Positions 5,326 to 12,082 of a stretch of 26,389 nt of DNA are shown here, piece by piece. Source of the stretch: Marvinbryantia sp. Its GTDB lineage: Bacteria; Bacillota; Clostridia; Lachnospirales; Lachnospiraceae. A model generated the notes under the pieces. It ran no database searches, was not told where the DNA came from, and saw only the letters and a program-made list of their open reading frames with translations. The stretch lies in NCBI GenBank assembly GCA_016297895.1, contig JAEDFS010000028.1, positions 1 to 26,389 on the forward strand, written 5' to 3'. A program made the translations under genes and the position numbers. Position 1 is the stretch's first letter, and each line of letters starts with the position of its first letter.

Positions 5326-7128
5326 ATGGAAGCAAGTCTTGATGTAACAAAGAACAGTAAGTTGTTAAGAAGAAATATCATTCAGATGCTGCCTGCGTGT
5401 TTCTCGTTAAGCATGGTTTATGTGCTTATGATTATGATTGACTCGCTATTAGCCGGTAAATTTACGGGAACGACAGGGGTTGCTGCCGTATCCATCGGGG
5501 CACCGGCATATTTGATTTTTTTATCATTTCTGAATGCCATCATACATGGAACAGAGCTTCGTATGACATGGCGTCTGGGAAGAAATGATAAAGAGGGGCT
5601 GCAGAGGGCGTTTGCAGGTGGTGTATATTTTACTGTGATTATGGGCATTCTTCTGTCTCTTCTGGTATTTTTTATTGCACGTCCGTTAGTTATGATCTTT
5701 GGCGGAAGCAAGAGTACGGAAGAAATTGTAAACCTTGCGGTATTATATATTAAGTGCTGTGCATGGTGTATTTCCATTCAGGGCCTGGGTGGTGTGTTCC
5801 GTTCGCTTTTCAGTGTGATGGGCTTTCAGAGAGACCGAATGATTACGAATCTGGCTAATGTGATTACTAATATCATCTTTTCCATACTTTTTATCAGTCT
5901 GCTTCCTGCTCCGATCAAGCTTATGGGTCTGGGACTTGGCAGTGCGTGTGCATCTGCGGTTGATTCGGCAATCGCCATGGTCTTGTATAAAAAGCATAAA
6001 TTTGGATTATCCTTAAAGCCTGTCATGCTGAAACCGGCCGAAATTCTCGATATTATGAAGAGTGGATGTCCGTCATCTCTGGATAATATTCTTGATTGTA
6101 TCGTTTCTTCCATTATCAACAGACTGGTTCTGGGAACATTCGGCTCAGACGGAGTCATGCTTTCGATGGTAACGGTAATCAATAATATTCGTAAGCTTGG
6201 AAAAATGCCTGTTCAATGCATGGGTTATGCGGCTTCCCCATTATATGGGATTGCGTATTCTGCGAGAGATAAGGGCAGTCTTATAGATTCTCTGAAGGAG
6301 AGCATTAAGATTGGTCTGTTCATTACGGTAATCTGGGAGATCGTTTTATATCTTCTTTCTCCTGTCGTATTTGGTGTGTTTCATATGAGCGGCAATGCAA
6401 TCGTTCAGAGAGGAACGGTCATTGTTCTTGCCAGTATGCCGATTGTTTTGATTGCGTATTTGCTGGTATCTTTCTTTGAGTCGACTAAGAGAGTTGGCTT
6501 GTCCATTTATATGGCATCCGCACCGGATTCACTGGTTTATCCGATTCTTGTGGCACTGCTGATTCCTGTGCTTCAGAGTGACGGAATCTGGTATGCAATG
6601 GCATCAAACGCTATACTGGTTTTACTGATCTCTTATCTGATCATGATGATTGTGTCCAAAAAGGTAAAAGTACCTGCTGAAATGCTGTTGTTCCTTGACA
6701 GCAGTGTGAAAAATGCAAATGCAATCTGTGAAATGACAATTCATAATAAAATCGAAGAAGCAACGGGAATATCAGAAAAAGTTCAGGAATTCTTTAAAGA
6801 TAAGAATGTTTCGGAACGTATCCGGATGGTCAGTGCCCTTGCGGTTGAGGAGATTGTCGTTGATATGATCAGGCATCCCGGCATGGAAGAAAAAAGAGAG
6901 GGAAAGAGAGTGATGGATGTAAAACTCTTCGAAGATGATGAAACTATTCAGATTCTGATCAGAAATATTGCTCCGTTATATAACCCTCTGGCAAATTCAG
7001 ATGACAAAGAAAACGGGACAAAGGATGGAATCAGATTGGTGCAATTACTGGCTGATGACATCAGCTATTCGTATGTTTATAAAATGAATGTGGTAAATAT
7101 TCTGATAAATAAAGGTATTTCAGAATAG
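5326..7128 (+). CDS. MATE-family transporter fused to a degenerate RsbW-like ATPase domain
   Basis: Residues 1 to about 445 form a twelve-helix MATE (NorM/DinF-type) exporter, which normally drives drugs or small molecules out with Na+ or H+. The remaining 150 residues are cytoplasmic and resemble the anti-sigma-factor kinase / HATPase fold. They contain ALAVEEIVVDMIRH, matching the N-box but with Asp where the Mg-binding Asn should be. IRNIAPLYNPL matches the G1 box but has lost its acidic residue, and GIRLVQLLADDISY matches the G2 region. The 600-residue length fits MATE-plus-ATPase fusions known in Lachnospiraceae. Catalysis by the tail is doubtful; nucleotide sensing or a scaffold role is possible. 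It is the last gene of the cyclase operon, so a c-di-GMP link is an inference from context. Confidence 0.85.
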   Translation: MEASLDVTKNSKLLRRNIIQMLPACFSLSMVYVLMIMIDSLLAGKFTGTTGVAAVSIGAPAYLIFLSFLNAIIHGTELRMTWRLGRNDKEGLQRAFAGGVYFTVIMGILLSLLVFFIARPLVMIFGGSKSTEEIVNLAVLYIKCCAWCISIQGLGGVFRSLFSVMGFQRDRMITNLANVITNIIFSILFISLLPAPIKLMGLGLGSACASAVDSAIAMVLYKKHKFGLSLKPVMLKPAEILDIMKSGCPSSLDNILDCIVSSIINRLVLGTFGSDGVMLSMVTVINNIRKLGKMPVQCMGYAASPLYGIAYSARDKGSLIDSLKESIKIGLFITVIWEIVLYLLSPVVFGVFHMSGNAIVQRGTVIVLASMPIVLIAYLLVSFFESTKRVGLSIYMASAPDSLVYPILVALLIPVLQSDGIWYAMASNAILVLLISYLIMMIVSKKVKVPAEMLLFLDSSVKNANAICEMTIHNKIEEATGISEKVQEFFKDKNVSERIRMVSALAVEEIVVDMIRHPGMEEKREGKRVMDVKLFEDDETIQILIRNIAPLYNPLANSDDKENGTKDGIRLVQLLADDISYSYVYKMNVVNILINKGISE

Positions 7129-7185
7129 AGAAAGTGTTTTTGTATGCGGTGTCAGGCGCACCAGGGAATAAGCACGAAAGGAGAT

Positions 7186-7225
7186 TGTGGGATTTTTAGA
7201 GCCTTTGTTGTCGCAATATCCCACA
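7186..7225. other. Inverted repeat between convergent genes
   Basis: TGTGGGAT (7186-7193) pairs perfectly with ATCCCACA (7218-7225) across a 24-nt loop. It lies between the MATE gene and the convergent nuclease gene, where a shared terminator is expected. There is no T-run on either side, so factor-independent termination is uncertain. Nothing else is visible in 7129-7238. Confidence 0.35.
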
Positions 7226-7238
7226 TCCTCCCACATCC

Positions 7239-8255
7239 TTATGGATTACACCTTTTACATGGTACATATCCGGCATTCATTAATTCGTCTCTGGTTCCAT
7301 AAAAATCCCATCGGTTCGCATCCTTAAGTGTCTCAACGCCTGCACAATCCGGATCATGGAATTTTTTAGAGTTGGTATTAACCACATATGTCGGATCCGG
7401 GGCTCCTGCAGTCGGTGCCTCAGTAGTATCAGTAATGGCCTCTGTGGTAATTTCTTCCTGTGCAGAAACATCTTCGAGACGGCTTTCACCTGTAGCGTAG
7501 TCGATATTTATCCCCGGCTGCACATTATAGCAGAACACGCAGAAAGATATTCCGTCGCCATCATCCTCAACTGATTTTGCTGTCATAATAACGCCGGACG
7601 CAATGAGATTATCTCCATCATACAAAGGAATTACCTTATACATGACGTGATTTCCGGTTCCTTTTACATAATCTTCCACCATATTTTCAAATGGGAGCAT
7701 ACCTTGAATATTCAGGTATCTTGTTCCTGTTATAAGATTTTTTTCTTCAGCATTTTCAGCAGTTAATTGGTATCCGATCAAATGGCATCTGTTATATAGA
7801 TAATTGTCGTCTACAATATCATACTTAACCGTGTGCCAGCCTGACGGCTTAATCTTTCCAATTAAACCCCTTTCTTCGGTAGGCATGAGGTCTTGTCCGA
7901 TACAGGCACATGCCATGCCGCAGCGTCCAAGTGAATCCAAGTCACTGTAATATTCGTAAGAAGTCGTTGTCAGTTCTTTATCTAAGAAAAGAGGAACATT
8001 ACCATATAATTCAATATAAGGACTACCTGAATACTGTTCGATCCCTGCTAAAATTATTTCGTTATTTGCTGAAAAAAGTGCAGTTGTTTTTTCTAAAGCT
8101 GAAATGGTTTCAGCGGTATCTTGGGCTGTTTTGGCAATAGCGGCGTTGTCGGTTGTAATATCTGTTCCTGCGCATGCTGTCAAAAAAGAAAGTAAAAGAG
8201 CCAGTGCGCCGGTTGCAAGTGCGGGTCTTAGTTTTTTAAATAATGTTTGCCTCAT
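7239..8255 (-). CDS. Secreted DNA/RNA non-specific nuclease lipoprotein (DNA-entry nuclease type)
   Basis: The 338-residue precursor has a basic start, a hydrophobic stretch and a lipobox LTAC with Cys28, so it is anchored outside the cell. The nuclease domain (about 75-260) carries the NRCHLIGYQL motif, the clostridial form of the DRGH active site, with catalytic His158. A TGTRYLN motif follows with the metal-binding Asn. After a Thr/Glu/Pro-rich linker, the last 48 residues form a small Cys/His module (FHDPDC and CKRC), as in competence DNA-entry nucleases. It probably degrades external DNA for nutrition, uptake or defence. The start at 8255 has AGAAAGG 8 nt upstream; the frame extends to 8297 but lacks a site there. 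It is divergent from the reverse transcriptase operon. Confidence 0.88.
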   Translation of the reverse strand: MRQTLFKKLRPALATGALALLLSFLTACAGTDITTDNAAIAKTAQDTAETISALEKTTALFSANNEIILAGIEQYSGSPYIELYGNVPLFLDKELTTTSYEYYSDLDSLGRCGMACACIGQDLMPTEERGLIGKIKPSGWHTVKYDIVDDNYLYNRCHLIGYQLTAENAEEKNLITGTRYLNIQGMLPFENMVEDYVKGTGNHVMYKVIPLYDGDNLIASGVIMTAKSVEDDGDGISFCVFCYNVQPGINIDYATGESRLEDVSAQEEITTEAITDTTEAPTAGAPDPTYVVNTNSKKFHDPDCAGVETLKDANRWDFYGTRDELMNAGYVPCKRCNP

Positions 8256-8312
8256 CGCATGTACCTTTCTTCCTGATATCGTCAAACGGATGATCACCTG
8301 TTTTCATTACTT

Positions 8313-8341
8313 ATTTTACTGGTTCTGCAATGATTTGACAA
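8313..8341 (-). promoter_or_regulatory. Promoter of the nuclease gene
   Basis: Minus strand: -35 TTGTCA (8336-8341), 17-bp spacer, -10 TAAAAT (8313-8318). It lies about 57 nt before the nuclease start and 65 bp from the rightward promoter of the RT locus, so the two are divergent. Confidence 0.65.
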
Positions 8342-8405
8342 TATCATAAATCGTAAACAAATCAGGTTTATGGCACAGTGATAAGCTGAATACGCAGCAA
8401 AATTC

Positions 8406-8434
8406 TTTACAAAAAATAAGAATTGTGTTATTTT
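8406..8434 (+). promoter_or_regulatory. Promoter of the structured RNA / RT operon
   Basis: The -35 is TTTACA (8406-8411), the spacer is 17 bp and the -10 is TATTTT (8429-8434), which is moderate. The start point would be near 8440, exactly at the left arm of the long inverted repeat. Confidence 0.5.
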
Positions 8435-8437
8435 AAT

Positions 8438-8577
8438 AAAAGAAGAAAGGATGCGCACAAAGCGTGCCTGTAAGGTATATTTGTAAGACCCTTAGAGTAA
8501 TCCTGCAGGCGGATGGTCTTATGAATAGATGGTACTATCTGAATTAATGTTATTCAAGAATGTTCCTTTCTTCTTTT
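8438..8577 (+). ncRNA. Putative structured ncRNA upstream of the reverse transcriptase
   Basis: A perfect 14-bp inverted repeat bounds the element: AAAAGAAGAAAGGA (8438-8451) and TCCTTTCTTCTTTT (8564-8577). Inside are several hairpins: GCAC/GTGC near 8455-8467, GTAAGACC paired to GGTCTTAT with ATCC/GGAT inside it (about 8481-8524), and AGAT/ATCT near 8527-8540. No credible reading frame is present. The layout (terminal repeat arms, structured core, RT gene downstream) recalls retron msr-msd RNAs, including an AGC shortly after the left arm. However, the RT is not a canonical retron RT, so the resemblance is architectural only. It may be a template, a cofactor or a regulatory RNA for the RT. 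Confidence 0.55.
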
Positions 8578-8611
8578 TAAGGAATTGTGGATGCTACAGT
8601 TCTGTTCAGCG

Positions 8612-8653
8612 GGTCAATGTCAGCGAAGGTTCGTTGGCATTGACCTTTTGTTT
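8612..8653 (+). terminator. Strong hairpin with T-rich tail: terminator or attenuator ahead of the RT
   Basis: A 16-bp stem (8612-8626 plus wobbles paired to 8631-8645, AGGT loop) is followed by TTTTGTTT (8646-8653). It would end a leader RNA of about 210 nt starting at 8440. The RT start is 51 nt further on, so RT expression would need read-through or anti-termination. The same hairpin could instead be part of the functional RNA. Confidence 0.6.
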
Positions 8654-8704
8654 CAGGTTATGAATTACTGTATGATTCAGCAGTACATGATAGAGGAGAA
8701 GGTC

Positions 8705-9916
8705 ATGGGAATATTTGAAATCATGCTGCAAAATGAGACAAGAGAACGTTTTGTTGAATGCAGGGATAATGCAGTTGGAGAGACTAAGAGGGCAAAGAAA
8801 GAGATCAGAGAATATATTTTCAGTGAAAGCTGTACAAATGATATTAAACGTCTGTCGGCGGGAGATTATGATATTGCACCTCCGGAACAAAAAGCGGTTT
8901 ACAAACATTTCGGAGCGAAAAAGCGTATTATCTATCTGTTCAGTTTGAAGGAACGGATTCTAATGAGATATATGACATTTGTTCTTGGTGAAGTATATGA
9001 TTACATATTTGCGGACAGTCTCTATTCTTTTCGAAAGTCTCAAAATGCAATTTCGATGGTAAAACGTATCAGGAAGATCAGACGGCTGGAAGAGGGGTAT
9101 AAAATTCGGGCGGATCTGAAATCTTATTTTAATTCCATTGATGAAGAGAAGCTTGTTGAGATTACCGATCAGGTATTTTCCGGCGATCCCGTTTTTGCCG
9201 GATTTATTCGGTGGCTTCTGCTGCGGAGGGAGTATACGGTAAACAAAACTGTGAAAAAGGGGCATCTCGGTGCGATTCCGGGGATGCCGCTTTCTAATTT
9301 TCTTGCCAACCTTTATTTGATGGATATGGATCTCCTTTTTAGTAAAAACTGCCGTTTTTATGCTCGGTATTCTGATGATATTTTTATCCTGACGGAAACC
9401 CGGGAGCAGATGCAGTATTGCTGGGAAATGCTGGAAGGTATTTTGCAGGAGAAGGGGCTGCAGATTAACGAGGAAAAGACAAGGTTTATTATGCCGGGAG
9501 AAGCTTTTGAAATTATGGGATTTAAGGTGTCGGGCCGGGAAATTGATATTGCGGATAGTTCGCTTGTGAAAATAGACAGAAAGATGAAGAGAAGGGCAGA
9601 AAAGATTCTGTATCGGAAAAGAAAAAAAGGATTTTCCGATGAGGAAGCAATGCGCAGAATGATCGTGATTGTAAATAAAGTGCTGTTTAACAGAGATGAA
9701 AATAAAAATGAGCTGAACTGGACAATATGGGCGTTTCCTGCGATAACAACAACAAAAGGCCTGAAAAAGATTGATGCAATCATGCAGAAATACATCCGCT
9801 ATGCGGCAACCGGTACTTTATCGGAACGAACATATCGGGCAAAGTATAAGCAGATGCAGAAATTGGGTTATAAAACGACTGTAAATACTTATTACAAAGA
9901 ATTTCTGAAGCAATGA
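8705..9916 (+). CDS. Reverse transcriptase, unclassified (group II-like), linked to an ABC export pair
   Basis: This 403-residue protein has a full RT core: KKRIIYLFSLKER (RT1), LYSFRKSQNA (RT2), RADLKSYFNSI with catalytic Asp137, IPGMPLSNFLANLYL (RT4), RYSDD with Asp224 and Asp225, LQINEEKTR (RT6) and EIMGFKVSG (RT7). A basic thumb-like C-terminus follows, with a W..WAFPAITTT and a YIRY..TG pattern. There is no HNH endonuclease, no group II intron RNA and no protease or integrase. The retron VTG motif is not seen, nor the SQ of diversity-generating RTs. The ATG at 8705 has AGGAG 6 nt upstream; an open TTG frame from 8585 crosses the terminator hairpin and is not used. Its stop is 35 nt before the exporter gene, so they are one operon. 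Confidence 0.88.
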   Translation: MGIFEIMLQNETRERFVECRDNAVGETKRAKKEIREYIFSESCTNDIKRLSAGDYDIAPPEQKAVYKHFGAKKRIIYLFSLKERILMRYMTFVLGEVYDYIFADSLYSFRKSQNAISMVKRIRKIRRLEEGYKIRADLKSYFNSIDEEKLVEITDQVFSGDPVFAGFIRWLLLRREYTVNKTVKKGHLGAIPGMPLSNFLANLYLMDMDLLFSKNCRFYARYSDDIFILTETREQMQYCWEMLEGILQEKGLQINEEKTRFIMPGEAFEIMGFKVSGREIDIADSSLVKIDRKMKRRAEKILYRKRKKGFSDEEAMRRMIVIVNKVLFNRDENKNELNWTIWAFPAITTTKGLKKIDAIMQKYIRYAATGTLSERTYRAKYKQMQKLGYKTTVNTYYKEFLKQ

Positions 9917-9951
9917 AGTCAGGTGTTGTTTTGCCTGAAAGGGAGGAATAA

Positions 9952-12072
9952 ATGAAGGTTCCTGTATTCATACAGATGCACTGCGGCGAAAACGGTGCGG
10001 CATCACTGGCGATGATGCTTGCTTATTATAAAAAATATCTTCCAATGGAGCAGATACGTTCCAAATGTCTTTATACAAGAAATGGATCTACTCCGGAGCA
10101 GCTGTGCGAGGCTGCCGGATTTTTTGGCCTGGAAAGTGAGGTAAAACGGGTTAAAAAGGAAGAATGGAAAAGTGTATCACTGCCCTGCATTGCCCAGTGG
10201 AAAAAGAAGTATTATGTGATCGTGACAGGATTTGCGAAGGGGAGAGTAAAGCTTAATGACCCGTCGAAAGGTGTTGTCAGCATTAAGGAAGAAGAGTTTT
10301 TTCGTGGATGTACCGGAAAGGTAATTGAACTGAAACCGGGGGTGGATTTCGTTCCGGAAGGAAAGCCGGACAGCCTGTGGAAAAGAATCTGGAATCGTAT
10401 GACTGATATCCGGCAGTCTGCTGCATTAATTGTCGGGGCACATGCGGTAAGTGCTCTTATGAGTATGGCAATGCTGGCTTTGGTTCAGATGATGCTGGAT
10501 CAGGTGGCAGAAGACGAGATGCATCGGGGGTATGTTACGGTGCTGGTACTGATGTCTGCTGCTCTTGTAATCAGACTTCTGTTTTCAGCCTATGAAAGTT
10601 TGAGTATTTATCGTGTCAGCCGCAATCTGGCGGCGAAATCCGGCTCTCGTCTGTATAAAAAAATGCTCAGACTTCCCATGGATTTTTTTGAACAGCATTT
10701 TGCGGGAGAACTGATGGAGCGGCTGGATCAGAATATGTATATTGACCGTACTCTGCTTAATATTCTGATCCCTAAATGTTGTGATTTTGTAACAACACTG
10801 TTTTACCTGGTGATGATGTTTTATTATCAGCCGGTACTTGCGTCCGTGTGTTTGGGGATTGAAGTGCTGTATCTGATTTCCTCGGCGTACATGCGGCGTA
10901 CCAAGGAGGAGGCTTACAGAAGTCAGAGATCGAGTTCCGGCGCAATGAACTCATCGCTTTTAAACGGACTGGATACGATTGAGACGATTAAATCCATGGG
11001 TGCCGAACAAAGCTTTTTTTCGAAATGGGTCCGATCTCAGAATGAGTACTGTGACACTCGGGTTAAGACACAAAAACTCAGTACAATCCAGTTTCTGATC
11101 AGTGAAGCATATGGAAATCTGATGAGTGCAGTGCTGCTTTTCGGGGGTGTCGTTTTCATCATCAACGGGAACTTTACCATGGGTATGATGAGTGCTTTTC
11201 AGGCAATGCTTAGAAAAGTCAAGAGCTCACTGAAATCCTTTATGTCAACCGGGCAGTCTTTGCAGATGATGCGTTCTGACATTGAGCGAGTGGATGATAT
11301 TCTGGAACGGGATGGGGAAACGTTCATTTGTACCCAGGGTTCTGCAGACAAGCTTAACGGAGAAGTGGAAGTAAAGCATTTGTCTTATCGCTACAATTCC
11401 GGAGACGTGCTGGCTGTGGATGATGTGTCTTTTCGGGTTGAACAGGGACAGATGGTAGCAGTTGTCGGGGCGACGGGTTGCGGTAAAAGTACACTTCTGA
11501 AAATGCTGGCCGGTCTGTATACACCTGTTTCCGGTGAGATTTTGTATGACGGGAAAAAACGGGAAGAAATACCGGATGTTGTATTTCATTCTTCTGTTGG
11601 TTCTGTTGATCAGGAGCTGATCTTTTTTGAAGACAGTATGAAAGAAAATCTGAAAATGTGGGATAAAACCATTGAAGATTACGAAATGATTCTGGCGGCC
11701 AGAGATGCCCAGATTCACAACCGGATTATGCAGAACAGGGAGACATACGATGCGCTGGTTTTGGAAAATGGCCGCAATTATTCCGGTGGAGAACTCCAGC
11801 GTCTGGAACTGGCAAGGGCATTATCCCAGGAACCTACGATTATGCTTCTGGATGAATTTACGTCTGCACTGGATGCAATAACGGAGGAAAAGGTATTCCG
11901 GGCAATCAGGGATAAAGGCACGACCTGCATTCTGGCTGCTCACCGGCTTTCTACGGTAAAACAGTGCGATCAGATTCTGGTGATGAAGAACGGCAGAATT
12001 GTGGAACGGGGAAGTCATGAGGAACTATCTCAGAATGATACGCTCTATCGCCAGCTGATTGACGCACGATGA
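9952..12072 (+). CDS. ABC exporter with inactive C39-like domain (NHLP/bacteriocin-type)
   Basis: The 706-residue protein has a C39-like N-terminal domain (1 to about 130), a six-helix ABC permease (about 150-450) and an ATPase (about 475-706). The ATPase has Walker A GATGCGKST near 505, signature SGGELQR near 611, Walker B MLLDE near 631 and the H-loop His near 664. In active relatives the C39 domain removes a double-Gly leader. Here the ECG that holds the catalytic Cys reads ENG (Asn14), and the catalytic His position reads Tyr87 in KKKYYVIV; the NDP Asp is kept. The domain probably binds but does not cut cargo, like the C39-like domain of HlyB. GGGAGG precedes the ATG by 6 nt. It pairs with the next gene. 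Confidence 0.85.
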   Translation: MKVPVFIQMHCGENGAASLAMMLAYYKKYLPMEQIRSKCLYTRNGSTPEQLCEAAGFFGLESEVKRVKKEEWKSVSLPCIAQWKKKYYVIVTGFAKGRVKLNDPSKGVVSIKEEEFFRGCTGKVIELKPGVDFVPEGKPDSLWKRIWNRMTDIRQSAALIVGAHAVSALMSMAMLALVQMMLDQVAEDEMHRGYVTVLVLMSAALVIRLLFSAYESLSIYRVSRNLAAKSGSRLYKKMLRLPMDFFEQHFAGELMERLDQNMYIDRTLLNILIPKCCDFVTTLFYLVMMFYYQPVLASVCLGIEVLYLISSAYMRRTKEEAYRSQRSSSGAMNSSLLNGLDTIETIKSMGAEQSFFSKWVRSQNEYCDTRVKTQKLSTIQFLISEAYGNLMSAVLLFGGVVFIINGNFTMGMMSAFQAMLRKVKSSLKSFMSTGQSLQMMRSDIERVDDILERDGETFICTQGSADKLNGEVEVKHLSYRYNSGDVLAVDDVSFRVEQGQMVAVVGATGCGKSTLLKMLAGLYTPVSGEILYDGKKREEIPDVVFHSSVGSVDQELIFFEDSMKENLKMWDKTIEDYEMILAARDAQIHNRIMQNRETYDALVLENGRNYSGGELQRLELARALSQEPTIMLLDEFTSALDAITEEKVFRAIRDKGTTCILAAHRLSTVKQCDQILVMKNGRIVERGSHEELSQNDTLYRQLIDAR

Positions 12073-12082
12073 GGTGAACGTG

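Noticed and set aside
8585..8704. N-terminal extension of the RT from a TTG at 8585
   Set aside because: It would translate through the strong hairpin, lacks a ribosome binding site, and a well-placed AGGAG supports ATG 8705.
8438..9916. Canonical retron
   Set aside because: The RT has a group II-like SFRKSQNA motif, lacks VTG, and there is no long single msd hairpin inside the arms; only the layout is retron-like.
8705..9916. Diversity-generating retroelement
   Set aside because: I saw no template/variable repeat pair with adenine-specific differences, no avd gene, and RT4 reads PLSN and not the SQ typical of that class.
8705..9916. Group II intron maturase
   Set aside because: No HNH domain or recognisable intron domain V/VI RNA follows the gene, and the exporter gene begins 35 nt after the stop.
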